Notes under the pieces: generated by a model | Databases searched by the model: none | Told to the model about the DNA's origin: nothing | What the model saw: only the letters and a program-made list of their open reading frames with translations | Assembly: GCA_039105265.1 (NCBI GenBank) | Contig: JAPFFF010000022.1 | Coordinates: forward strand, 1,798,001 to 1,862,000 | Source of the DNA: Tritrichomonas musculus | Lineage: Eukaryota > Parabasalia > Tritrichomonadida > Tritrichomonadidae | DNA: 64,000 nt | Direction of reading: 5' to 3' | Shown: one piece after another, positions 44,329 to 53,722 of the stretch | Layout: each line of letters starts with the position of its first letter | Position numbering within the stretch: the stretch's first letter is position 1 | Program-made: the position numbers and the translations under genes

Positions 44329-47300
44329 TTAGAATTGAACTTTACGAAGAAACTGTGGTAATGTGATTTGTTTGAAACACTTCGTCTTACGAAAACAGTT
44401 ACAACCATCAGTGAGATCAAATGTGATTGATTCACCATTGTATAATCGTTCGTATATCTCTTCAACTGTAATATTCATTCGTTTACACTTATTGAGTATA
44501 CACTGTTTTGGACAACCTTTGAGTCTAATATGATAACCTTCTAAACCAACTTCGTCAACTAATATGTCGAGATATGATTTCTTACCAAGAGCGATCAACT
44601 TTTGTGAATGAATATTACCGACAGCACCTGGAAATGAATCGAAATCACAATGAAACTGTGTCATCTGTTTACCGATCAAATCACGACCATACTTAACTTT
44701 ATAGATCTGAGCTAATACAGGTACATCTGATTCTTTTATGTGGACACTGTCCGTGTCAGTGTAGTATATATCGATTCCGTGTTGTTCAGCTGTTGACACC
44801 ACTTGATTCATGATGTGTTTACTCCACGATAACACAGAAGCTCCAAACTGTGGAAGATTGAAGTGATTGTTGATTGGTTTGATCTTCTTAACGAAACATT
44901 TAGTTGAATCATTGAATGATACTTCTTTGATGAAGTTATAGTTACGATAGATATATGATATAAGATTCTTCTTGTTGACGACTTTGATTTCATCATTCAT
45001 TGGTTTCAATATTGATTTACCGTAGATGGAGTTCAACAACAGTTTAATCGTCTTCTCCAATGGATTATGTTCATTCTTATACTTCAATCTTAGATCGAAT
45101 AACGTTTTGATGAACTCATTGATCTTTTTGTTGAAACCTTCATCGAAATAGTATCCACGGATGAGTTCGTAATCAATATCATAGAATTCGATTAAATCCA
45201 TCAAGGTGATCTTATCGACGTAGTAATGATCGACTGTTTCATTACAGAATATTTTGGATCCAGCTTCATTACGGGTGAATACATGACCGAACTTATACGG
45301 ACGATTGGACTTACACGATAATTTGTTGATGTTGACTTCGATAAAGAATGTATCGTAATTCATTAACTGTTCATGAGTACAATCATCTGGAATCACCTTT
45401 GGTCTACCTTTAGCGACTCCATCCATAATTGACATAGATGATGGATATAGACTAACAGCGTCGAAGTCTTGGATCACACCAACGATGTACTGTTTTTCGT
45501 TATTAGCAGTCATTGTACGACCACCACTGACACAACGTTGGATGAAGTTCTGTGGTTTACCACTCAATAGATAACATCCATCGAAACAACCATATATACG
45601 AGCGAAATCATAACCAACAGCTGAGATAGATATGAATTGATGAATACCAATCCATGGTTTATCGGTTTTGGTGAACACTTCAGCTAAATCGTTATTGAAC
45701 TTCGTCATCCCATCCATCAATGTAACACAATCTTTCTTACAATAGAACGTAGCGTACTTCATGATATCGATTGTTTCATCAGATTCATCGTATGATTTAG
45801 CGAACTTAGCGTTTGAAATCAACTGTTTACGATCTTGTTCGAGTTCGTCTACTGTCTTCTTATCGATGTTTTCGTTAACGTATTGATCATAGAATTCATC
45901 GAATGGTATAGTCTTTCGTTGTAGATTCTTTTCAGTGTAGATTCGATAAGCGATGATCTCTTTATGAACCTTTAGATTGAACATGTCATCGAAATCACGT
46001 AATGGAGCTGGTATAATCGAATAGCTGTTACGGAATGTCAAATGTTTAGATCGTATCTTCTTCATCTTTGGTTCATTGGTTTTCGGATCGATAACTGGTT
46101 TCTTAGTCTTTGGATCGATAACTTGGATCCATTTATATTGATCCATAACGACTTGTAATAGAGTTCCACTACGTTGAGTCACTTGAGTCTCCCAATCTGG
46201 TTCATGGATGAAGAAACAAGCGTCGTATTTCAAGTTGTGGAAGTACGTTAATGAGTTACTCTTCAGTGAGTTCAAGAATCTCGATGTAATGTTTTTACCC
46301 TCGAATGAAGTAATGTTTTTGGTATCACAGACACAAATCAGATATGGTCGATGTGGAGATACAGTTACATCAGTTTCGTAATCAGCGTAATAGATATGAG
46401 ACCATTCAGTTATCTTCTTAGTGTCAGCCGATTCAAGTCTACAACATGATTCTTCATCATAACTGAGACTAACGTAGTCATTCAAATGATTATCGAACTC
46501 ACATGTATCAAGTATACCCTGTTCACATTGATTGATCTCTCTGAAACATCCATGTTCGAACATACTAAACATGACGGTCAAGAATCCAGTTCCAGTCCAA
46601 TCATCTGGTTCATATATAGGAGTATCATCATCATCTTTGATATCACGAATACGAAATCGTTGTTGAATGTTCATATCTGGATATAACATGTCAATCTCAT
46701 CATGATATTTAATATAAAACTTCGTTATCGGTAATGATTCATCATGATCGATCATGTAGTGATCTTTATATAACAATAATCGAACAACACGATTAGCTAT
46801 GACTTTCGGATTCTTACGAGTATCAACACTGAGTTGTTTCTGATGTCGTGAATCTCTCTTATCATCAAATTTGTATACAACGAAGTGACACTTCATTTGA
46901 ATAGCTATTTCCAATATCTTCTTATTTGGTATCGATCGAGTTAACATTATCGAACGAAGTTTATGGAGTTCGTCATCATTGAACACCCCTGATTGAACAC
47001 AAGCGTATACGAAACAGTTATCTCGATAGTTATTCTTGTTAATGGTGTTGAATATTTGATATCTAGTCAAGTCCAAACCATTGATTAGGTTGATGTATGG
47101 AAAGAAACCACCGTCTGGAGTTTCACGAAAGTCATCAACTGATTCGATTACTACTTCTTCACCATCAACCTTTTCGATGAACTCAGTCTTTCCAGTCTCT
47201 TCATTCTTCTTCTTTTGAATAAACTTCACGACGAATCGAACTGGAATGTAATCCCAACCGACTAGATTTGGATCACAATCAGAACTATAATCTTCTACTG

Positions 47301-48009
47301 TTATCTCACCGAGTATACATCGAATCATGGTTTCGAGATCTAACTCTTTGTTTAACGGAAATACTCTACCGATTCCATCCATATCGAAACCTAATACGTA
47401 AGGTCTCCATTCATTGGTTTTCATCTTACGAATATGTCGTAACACTTGAACGAAAGCGTATTGTTTCTCACTATCATCATTGATATCGATTTCAAATGTT
47501 TCATGATTTCGAACAGCGATCATCATTCTCTTCATTTCGTTTTGATATTCAGTTTTGTCATGAACAATCTCTTCATAACGGAGTCGTTCATCGGATTTGG
47601 TTGTCGTATATTCAGTATCGACATTCATTAACGATTCGATGAATAGTTTAGATTCACTTGGATGTGGAACTGAATAGAGTTCACTCATGTTCATCAATGA
47701 ACGTTCGAACATAGCTGTATCTTTCAATGACTGTTTATACTGTTCATGACTTTGATGTTGTTTATGTTGTTGACGTTTCATTGTCGACATTCGTTTGAAT
47801 AGATCGTCATCAGACTGTTTCTGTTCACGAATTTCATTGAATCGGTTAACATAATCAGATACACGTACACCTCTAAAAGCGATATTCATCTGTTTGATAC
47901 TCTTCTTCAATATAGGTTTCAACTCTTTGATCTTGAGTGATCCATATCTATCAAACCCTGGTAATGATAGAATCTCAGATTTCGATAGTCTACTCAACAA
48001 CTTCGTCAT
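44329..48009 (-). CDS. polB: DNA polymerase B, second type (element B)
   Basis: This 1226-residue polymerase belongs to the same subtype as element D. N-terminal helical region; OTU-like region with YRDNCFVYACVQSG (C332) and LYKDHYMID (H417); exonuclease I YYADYETD (D543) and exonuclease II TYFHNLKYDA; a long insert before the palm; motif A DAVSLYPSSM (D850); motif B LLLNSIYGKS; motif C YYTDTDSVHI (D1085, D1087). It has no HNH insertion and no primase-like extension. The start follows TTATTTTTTTATTTATCGTAA. Role: replication of element B. Confidence 0.9.
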   Translation of the reverse strand: MTKLLSRLSKSEILSLPGFDRYGSLKIKELKPILKKSIKQMNIAFRGVRVSDYVNRFNEIREQKQSDDDLFKRMSTMKRQQHKQHQSHEQYKQSLKDTAMFERSLMNMSELYSVPHPSESKLFIESLMNVDTEYTTTKSDERLRYEEIVHDKTEYQNEMKRMMIAVRNHETFEIDINDDSEKQYAFVQVLRHIRKMKTNEWRPYVLGFDMDGIGRVFPLNKELDLETMIRCILGEITVEDYSSDCDPNLVGWDYIPVRFVVKFIQKKKNEETGKTEFIEKVDGEEVVIESVDDFRETPDGGFFPYINLINGLDLTRYQIFNTINKNNYRDNCFVYACVQSGVFNDDELHKLRSIMLTRSIPNKKILEIAIQMKCHFVVYKFDDKRDSRHQKQLSVDTRKNPKVIANRVVRLLLYKDHYMIDHDESLPITKFYIKYHDEIDMLYPDMNIQQRFRIRDIKDDDDTPIYEPDDWTGTGFLTVMFSMFEHGCFREINQCEQGILDTCEFDNHLNDYVSLSYDEESCCRLESADTKKITEWSHIYYADYETDVTVSPHRPYLICVCDTKNITSFEGKNITSRFLNSLKSNSLTYFHNLKYDACFFIHEPDWETQVTQRSGTLLQVVMDQYKWIQVIDPKTKKPVIDPKTNEPKMKKIRSKHLTFRNSYSIIPAPLRDFDDMFNLKVHKEIIAYRIYTEKNLQRKTIPFDEFYDQYVNENIDKKTVDELEQDRKQLISNAKFAKSYDESDETIDIMKYATFYCKKDCVTLMDGMTKFNNDLAEVFTKTDKPWIGIHQFISISAVGYDFARIYGCFDGCYLLSGKPQNFIQRCVSGGRTMTANNEKQYIVGVIQDFDAVSLYPSSMSIMDGVAKGRPKVIPDDCTHEQLMNYDTFFIEVNINKLSCKSNRPYKFGHVFTRNEAGSKIFCNETVDHYYVDKITLMDLIEFYDIDYELIRGYYFDEGFNKKINEFIKTLFDLRLKYKNEHNPLEKTIKLLLNSIYGKSILKPMNDEIKVVNKKNLISYIYRNYNFIKEVSFNDSTKCFVKKIKPINNHFNLPQFGASVLSWSKHIMNQVVSTAEQHGIDIYYTDTDSVHIKESDVPVLAQIYKVKYGRDLIGKQMTQFHCDFDSFPGAVGNIHSQKLIALGKKSYLDILVDEVGLEGYHIRLKGCPKQCILNKCKRMNITVEEIYERLYNGESITFDLTDGCNCFRKTKCFKQITLPQFLRKVQF

Positions 48010-48040
48010 TTACGATAAATAAAAAAATAATTTTCATAGT

Positions 48041-48238
48041 CTAACAATAATTATCATCCACATCAATATTAACGTTAGTATCGACATTAATGGAATCATC
48101 CATCGAATTGACATTCACGATGACACGGATATGAATATCATCGTATAGTATTCTATCGATTTCATCTTGAGTCGGTTCCGAGTAATCGACAAATACATCT
48201 ATTTTTCTACCATTAACGTCTATGGATTTGACACTCAT
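48041..48238 (-). CDS. 65-residue acidic protein; unknown
   Basis: The product MSVKSIDVNGRKIDVFVDYS... is a short beta-rich N-terminus followed by an Asp/Asn/Val-rich tail. GTTTATTTTTGGTTTCACTTAA precedes the start, which supports expression. It is upstream of PolB on the same strand with a 31-bp gap. Function is unknown. Confidence 0.5.
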   Translation of the reverse strand: MSVKSIDVNGRKIDVFVDYSEPTQDEIDRILYDDIHIRVIVNVNSMDDSINVDTNVNIDVDDNYC

Positions 48239-48265
48239 TTAAGTGAAACCAAAAATAAACATCAC

Positions 48266-48652
48266 TTACTCTTCATCGTCAGCGAATTCATCTTCATCGA
48301 AAGCTCCACATGGTTCAATCCATTCATTGATTAACACTAACTTAATGATAGTATCGATTAACTCGATCTTTGAATCCATTTCATCATCATTATCATAGCT
48401 AGCTATGAATCGATCATCGAGTTCGTCAAGATCGTCGATGTTGTAGTAGTTGATGATGTTGTCGAGATTGAACTCTGATTCATAGTTGGTATCATTGAGA
48501 TAATCACGAAGTGATTCTAATAGTTCATCGACACAGTTGATGTTAGAGAGATCATTGTTATCGGTGAACCATTCGTGATAGTCTTCAATGATTGACTCAA
48601 TGGTTTCGACTGAATCGATTGGTTCGACTGTGAATTCAATTTCGGTCATCAT
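48266..48652 (-). CDS. 128-residue highly acidic protein; unknown
   Basis: The product MMTEIEFTVEPIDSVETIES... is dominated by Asp, Glu, Asn and Ile, with a predicted helical fold and DEDEFADDEE at the end. ACTATTTTTTTATCGTCAT precedes the start. It may be a DNA-mimic or chaperone-like protein by charge, but that is speculation. It is the terminal gene of element B at its right end. Confidence 0.55.
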   Translation of the reverse strand: MMTEIEFTVEPIDSVETIESIIEDYHEWFTDNNDLSNINCVDELLESLRDYLNDTNYESEFNLDNIINYYNIDDLDELDDRFIASYDNDDEMDSKIELIDTIIKLVLINEWIEPCGAFDEDEFADDEE

Positions 48653-48836
48653 ATTATTATTATGATATGACGATAAAAAAATAGTTTGAATCGAAAGTGA
48701 GTCAGTTTACATCAATAGAGTGGTCGTTGATGAACTTCGGTGTCGAACTACGTAAATGACTTATCATAGGGGGGTGTTTCACTGTGTTAAGGATGGGCGG
48801 AGCATGTAATGCGTAGCCCTCCTTAACATATCTACT
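48653..48836. other. Right terminal region of element B
   Basis: There is no gene. GTTAAGGATGGGCGG and GTAGCCCTCCTTAAC form an imperfect inverted repeat around 48786-48826 (GTTAAGGA ... TCCTTAAC). CATATCTACT ends at 48836 and resembles the other element ends. No left-hand partner repeat was found in the window. Confidence 0.45.
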
Positions 48837-50196
48837 CTCATATAGATCAGAAATAATATATAATTAATATCAAAAAAAGGTTTTGGAAAATGATTTTATA
48901 TGGTTAACTGTTTTCTTTTTTTTATTTGTTAACAAAAATAGTAAACGAACTTTCCAATTTGGAGCGCGAAACGGGTATCATTCAAAATTAATTTATTTTA
49001 TACCTGAATTTTATTGCTAATTTGGAGATTTTTTTCTATATATATTTTTTAGTCTTATTGTCGTTTTTCAAATTTTTGGGAAAAAAGAAAGACCATTTAT
49101 AAATTGATTTTATTCTATTAATCTAACCATTTAAATATACAATATATGGTTAAATATCAATTGAATTCTATCATAAAATAATTTTTTTCTGAATAATTTA
49201 TATAAAAATCATTCAAAAAAATTGATTTCTTCATTCAAAATTTTAATAATTTTCTAAGAATAATTAATCACTTTTGAAAGAATATTTTATTTTAAATTAA
49301 ATCTAAAAAATTAATTATATTTAATAAAAAATTTCAATATATTAAGTCATGATGTCAGATCCATTTTACCATTTATTCTTAAAAATTCACCATTTTTATA
49401 CGGTTTTGTAATAATATACATTAAGACATTCAAATATATGTCAGATTTTATTGACCAATTTAATAGAATTTTTAACCTATTTTGGCGGTTTTTACATTAA
49501 GAAAGATTTTGAATACAGCTTAATGCAAAAACCGTAAAAAAAGTCAAAATTTCTTAAGACGTGGGGAAATGAATCTGACACATAAAAAATTAATAAAAGT
49601 ATGAATTTTAAAATAAATAAAAAAGACTTAAAAGAATGAATAATAAGAATGACTTACAAAATAAACAAAAAAAGAATCTAATATTTAAACTGAGCTTTTA
49701 TTTACTAATAATTTTATCGTTCTAAATTGTACTGATTATATTCAACAAGATTTCAAGTAAATGAATATAAAACAGAAAACTTTTAAAAATAATGCCGCTA
49801 ATGAAATCAGCATTATCATATAATGATATAGTTGTGATTAAAAAATGTCAATTCCAAGCTTCAATTATCAAATAAATCAATGTAATCTAAGTTAATGATT
49901 TGTATTCATTTAATATGATGCAATTTTTAGCCAATGATATAATAAAAAGATTAATATCTGAAATAATAGTGAATTTTCCGAAAAAAATATCTTAACAACT
50001 TCTAAAAGAGATCACTCAGCATAGTAAAAGTGTCAAATCAACAAAATAAGCCAAAGAAGAATGTAAATAGTTAGACTTATTTGCTAAATTCATGAATAAA
50101 TAAACATTCAATTATATTTTTACAATAAAAATCAGGCATAATTTATTTTCTATAAAGGAGAACGAAGACGTTAAAAAATATATTAAGAGATAATAG
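48837..50196. other. Gene-free, very AT-rich stretch
   Basis: No gene is visible. CGGTTTTTACATTAAG (49486-49501) and CTTAATGCAAAAACCG (49519-49534) form a hairpin with one mismatch. TGTCAGATCCATTT near 49353 and the inverted AAATGAATCTGACA near 49567 could be degenerate ends of a short repeat element of about 230 bp. The composition suggests host intergenic DNA. Confidence 0.6.
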
Positions 50197-50274
50197 ATGG
50201 GGGAGCTGCCGGTCAGATACTTTTGTATTGATTTTCGATATCATGTTTCAATACTAGGAGCTCAAATTCTTGGG

Positions 50275-50374
50275 ATCTTCAAAATCACGTTGAAAGCCAT
50301 GAAAACATGTAATTTGAGGGGTTTTGGACCAAAAATTTTGAATCTTCAAAATCATGTTGAAGGTCATGGAAACA
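50275..50374 (+). repeat. Two imperfect direct repeats, period 67 bp
   Basis: ATCTTCAAAATCACGTTGAA with the following AGCCATGAAAACA recurs at 50342-50374 with a few changes. The open frame running through this repeat (50197-50511) has no homologue in the window and no T-run, so I treat it as non-coding repeat DNA. Confidence 0.6.
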
Positions 50375-50580
50375 CTTGTTTTGAAGTGGTTTTGGCAAAA
50401 ATAATGACCAAATTTAAGCCCTATTTTGATACTCTCAATTTGTTTTGTGAATCTGCTTTAGCAGTCTGGGAACCAGACCTTGTTTCACAAGAGTACGTAG
50501 TATGGTTTTGATAAAGATTATAAAATGAAAAGTTATCGAAAAATTTGTTATCAAATAATTTTTTAATTGAAGGTCAAAGA

Positions 50581-50961
50581 ATGTCTGAAAATAATTTCTT
50601 TAATGTAGATAAAATGGATTCAAATATCCGTGGTGAATATAAAAATAATTATCAAGGTGGTATATTTGAAGAGTCTGATGAAGAGAAATTGTTAATGATT
50701 ATTAGTGAATTGATTAACAAAAATGAATTGAAATTGTTAAAGAAACTTGTTAGATATAATGAGACTGTTTCTGATATGAATACTAGAGAAATGAATAAAC
50801 GATTTAAAATAAATGATCATGTATTCAGAAAACGTTATGGAAAGCTTATACTGATTCCATATAAGAATACATATGTCCATAAGTCTAAAAATAATTCGGT
50901 TAAGAATCAAGTAGAAATGAAATTAAATGAATTTGCTAACGAATTATTTAGATCCCAATAA
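50581..50961 (+). CDS. 126-residue protein near remnant F; unknown
   Basis: The start is the ATG at 50581 (MSENNFFNVDKMDSN), the first Met after a T-rich leader. The protein has an acidic middle (EESDEEKLLMIISELI), a helical Leu/Lys segment and a basic C-terminal half (RFKINDHVFRKRYGKLI). Its 3' end overlaps the convergent gene at 50944 by 18 bp. The helical segment may bind nucleic acid. It could belong to the decayed element F. Confidence 0.5.
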   Translation: MSENNFFNVDKMDSNIRGEYKNNYQGGIFEESDEEKLLMIISELINKNELKLLKKLVRYNETVSDMNTREMNKRFKINDHVFRKRYGKLILIPYKNTYVHKSKNNSVKNQVEMKLNEFANELFRSQ

Positions 50962-51552
50962 GCTGTTGATATAAGCATTTAATGTATTAGTTAGTTGAAG
51001 GATATCACTTGTATATTGACAGCTAATGATATCATTTTTGGCTTCATTTGTGAATTTGTCAAGATGAATGTTAATGATATTTATTAATGTATTAATGCAA
51101 TCAAAGAGAGCTTGCTTGACATCATCTTTACTATATGATTTGGTTTGTTCGTTGAGAGATATATCAATTGATTTTATACGATCTTCTATCTCTTTCTTTT
51201 TGCGTTCACGATACGATTTCATGTATGCATTATATTTCTGTCTTTTGATGAGTTTCTTTTGCTGTTCAAGGTTTGGTTCTTCAATATGTTCAGAATTCTC
51301 AAGTTTGTTATCATTTTGAATTGAAATTTTGTCTTTATCATTCAAGTTGTGTTGAACTTTATCTTTTACTTGCTTCGTATCATCAGAGATGTTGTAAACT
51401 TCTGAATGCAAATCAGTAAATGAATATTCTTCATTTTGTTTACTTTTTGTTTGTTCTTGTGTTCTGAAATGATTTTCTGATAAGAAGTTATTCTGTAATT
51501 TGTTATGTAACTCATTTGAGATACTGATTTTATTTAGTTTTAATTGATTCAT
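50944..51552 (-). CDS. Basic coiled-coil (bZIP-like) protein near remnant F
   Basis: This 202-residue protein has a polar, low-complexity N-terminal half, then KKLIKRQKYNAYMKSYRERK and a KEIEDRIKSIDISL helix, followed by a helical C-terminal domain. The Y-x-A/x-YRERKK basic region resembles the element B protein at 22268-22561. A DNA-binding regulatory role is plausible. It lies downstream of, and on the same strand as, the PolB remnant. Confidence 0.5.
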   Translation of the reverse strand: MNQLKLNKISISNELHNKLQNNFLSENHFRTQEQTKSKQNEEYSFTDLHSEVYNISDDTKQVKDKVQHNLNDKDKISIQNDNKLENSEHIEEPNLEQQKKLIKRQKYNAYMKSYRERKKKEIEDRIKSIDISLNEQTKSYSKDDVKQALFDCINTLINIINIHLDKFTNEAKNDIISCQYTSDILQLTNTLNAYINSLLGSK

Positions 51553-52056
51553 GTTTACATAATTGTTAAAGTATTTGCAAAAGTATTACAAAATGTTATA
51601 CAAAAGAATATGTAAAATGGTAATGTAATATAATGTAAGACATTCATAAAGATTATGTATAAGGATTTATAATAGCATTGAATGTAAACAAATTTGTTCA
51701 AAAATATTTAAATCTACTTTTATTCACAAATGTAATCATTAGCTGTTAAACCTTTGATGAATGGTGCACAAGATTCATTTGGAAGTACGATCATCTTGTT
51801 ATGGAAACCTGTTAATGCATTTTTGTATACTGTTATCTTACTCATTTGGTTATGATTCATTTGAAGATTTATATTGATACCAGGTTTGACAGTTCTTTCT
51901 TGAATAACATGAAGATAATCTGATGATTGAATTGAGTTCTTCTTTAATGATACACCTTTAAGTTTCAGAGATTTGGTTTCAGATGTTCCATCTTCTTTAT
52001 TATTCCAAATTGTGTAACATTTAGGACAGAGTGCCACTTGATTATCTCCATATTTT

Positions 52057-52427
52057 GGATTAGGAAAAAAATTCCAACTTGGAATTTCCAAGTTTTTTTT
52101 ATTTCACATGTCAAGAAAACTTGGAAATTCCAAGTTTTTTTTTCCCTGAGCTTTTCTTCAACAATAGCAAGAACAAAATGATAAAAAACGCGTTAATACT
52201 TTAATATAATAAGTTATCAATATCATTTGGCAATTTTTTTCGTGCATTTCATCCAAATCTTAAAATGCTGATACTGATATCATTACGCCATGCATCTCAA
52301 AATACAAAAACAAATGCAAATTTACCGCTATCAACACTTTAATAACAATATACGATTCATTTACCATGCAAATTTCGAAATTTTCATTTTGACTCTCATA
52401 ATTAATATTCAATAATTATACTAGCAT
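52057..52427 (+). repeat. MULE left terminal inverted repeat
   Basis: About 371 bp, matching 53260-53633 inverted. Near its outer edge it contains a smaller inverted repeat, CTTGGAATTTCCAAG and CTTGGAAATTCCAAG. Confidence 0.85.
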
Positions 52428-52686
52428 TAAATAAATGTATCTATCCGAAAAATTCAAATAGGAAATAAAAAAAAAGATATCTTTCCTAAATTAAAAAAAA
52501 AAAAATCCATATATAACTTTCTCTCACGATATTTTTTTTATTTATTTATTTTTATAATATGCTTTTAAACTCAGGAAAAAGGTATAATATTAGCTTAATA
52601 TTTAGATAATCTAAGAATGTATCACAATTAATTCAAAAAGTTTTAATAAACCATTCAAAAAAAAAAAAGTTCGGTGCTTTTTTTAT

Positions 52687-53180
52687 TCCTACCGAATGTT
52701 TTTTGATTCATTAAAGCTTCTTATAAACCATTCAGATATAATAATTGATCATGTTAAAAAGAAAAAAGTAAAAAAAAAATTTATTAAAATAGATCATGTT
52801 AAAAAAAAAAAATATTTATTAAATTTAAAATATTTCATTTTCATCATCAGAAACAATAACGCCATTTTGCATTTTTTGGAATCTCTTAAATTAAAAGTGA
52901 TTTGAAAAGGACAATCCTGATCTTTGCATTGAATTTTATAATAATTTCCAGAATTTAGAATATTAAACTTTATTGATTTTGTACGTGCTAAATTTATGCA
53001 ATATTGAATCATTTCGTCCCTATTTTCAAAAAAATTGACGAGTTCTATTTTCGATGTTTCCATCAAGATTAGAAATGGAAAAACTAAACGAATTTGTATA
53101 ATATTTGAATGGTTTATCACAACTTTTTGAATGAATTGTTAGAACTTTTTGAAAATTTTTTAAAAAAACATTCGGTAGGA
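52687..53180. repeat. Inner inverted repeat inside the MULE
   Basis: TCCTACCGAATGTTTTTT near 52688 and AAAAAAACATTCGGTAGGA near 53162-53180 are inverted copies, followed inward by AAACCATTCAGATAT and inverted ATATTTGAATGGTTT. This may be a second, nested short element, or an internal subterminal repeat of the MULE. Confidence 0.6.
52794..53063 (-). pseudogene. MULE transposase zinc-finger N-terminal fragment
   Basis: The likely start is METSKIELV at 53063. The peptide contains FFENRDEMIQYCINLARTKS, then NYYKIQCKDQDCPFQITFNL, resembling the WRKY/GCM1- or FAR1-type zinc-finger domain at the front of MULE transposases, with Cys residues in C-x(4)-C spacing. It ends after about 70 matching residues in AT-rich sequence, with no catalytic domain. 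It supports the MULE identity and shows the copy is defective. Confidence 0.6.
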
Positions 53181-53259
53181 TAAAGAATTAGTTCATACTT
53201 CATATTAATTATACTAGCATAAAATAATTTTCCATATTAATGTAATTATGTATATTGAT

Positions 53260-53633
53260 TATGCTAGTATAATTACTGAAAATATTAATTATGAGAGTCA
53301 AAATGAAAATTTCGAAATTTGCATGGTAAATGAATCGTATATTGTTATTAAAGTGTTGATAGCGGTAAATTTGCATTTGTTTTTGTATTTTGAGATGCAT
53401 GGCGTAATGATATCAGTATCAGCATTTTAAGATTTGGATGAAATGCACGAAAAAAATTGCCAAATGATATTGATAACTTATTATATTAAAGTATTAACGC
53501 GTTTTTTATCATTTTGTTCTTGCTATTGTTGAAGAAAAGCTCAGGGAAAAAAAAACTTGGAATTTCCAAGTTTTCTTGACATGTGAAATAAAAAAAACTT
53601 GGAAATTCCAAGTTGGAATTTTTTTCCGCATCC
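53260..53633 (-). repeat. MULE right terminal inverted repeat
   Basis: Inverted partner of 52057-52427. A further copy of the inner edge (AATTATACTAGCATAAAATAA) lies just inside at about 53207. Confidence 0.85.
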
Positions 53634-53722
53634 CCATATTTTTCAATGCTTGCACCTAAGATCTTCTTCTCATCTGCTTTTGTTCCGATAGATGGGTTAG
53701 GCATAAATTCAATATCGTAGTA

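Larger units (their letters stand above)
42600..48836. mobile_element. Maverick-type element B, right part
   Basis: This is the continuation of the element interrupted by element A: repeat region, HNH endonuclease, two unknown genes, PolB and two acidic proteins, all on the minus strand. The proposed right end CATATCTACT at 48836 resembles the TATACTACT ends of the other elements. After it the DNA becomes extremely AT-rich. Confidence 0.6.
52057..53633. mobile_element. MULE-like DNA transposon, 1577 bp
   Basis: Long inverted repeats bound the element: it starts GGATTAGGAAAAAAATTCC and ends with the reverse complement of GGATGCGGAAAAAAATTCC. The arms run to about 52427 and from about 53260. 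CCATATTTT is duplicated on both sides (52048-52056 and 53634-53642). Long repeats with 9-bp duplications are the hallmark of Mutator-like elements. The inside holds only a short zinc-finger-like ORF, so it cannot move itself. Confidence 0.85.
51720..53722 (-). pseudogene. DNA polymerase B 3' remnant (element F), split by MULE
   Basis: The segment 53722-53643 encodes FMPNPSIGTKADEKKILGAS and IEKYGD. After the MULE (52057-53633) and its 9-bp duplication the frame resumes at 52056 with NQVALCPKCYTIWNN and continues KLKGVSLKKN, GININLQMN, NALTGFHNKMIVL to NDYICE at the stop. These match the end of the element A and C polymerases, just after motif C, and no primase-like extension follows. Everything upstream of this region, including the palm, is lost at the junction with element D. 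Confidence 0.85.

Noticed and set aside
50197-50511. 104-codon ORF
   Set aside because: It consists largely of two imperfect direct repeats and lacks the start motif seen at the real genes.
53209-53430. Short ORFs on both strands near the MULE right end
   Set aside because: They lie inside the terminal inverted repeat and mirror the left arm, so they are repeat sequence and not genes.
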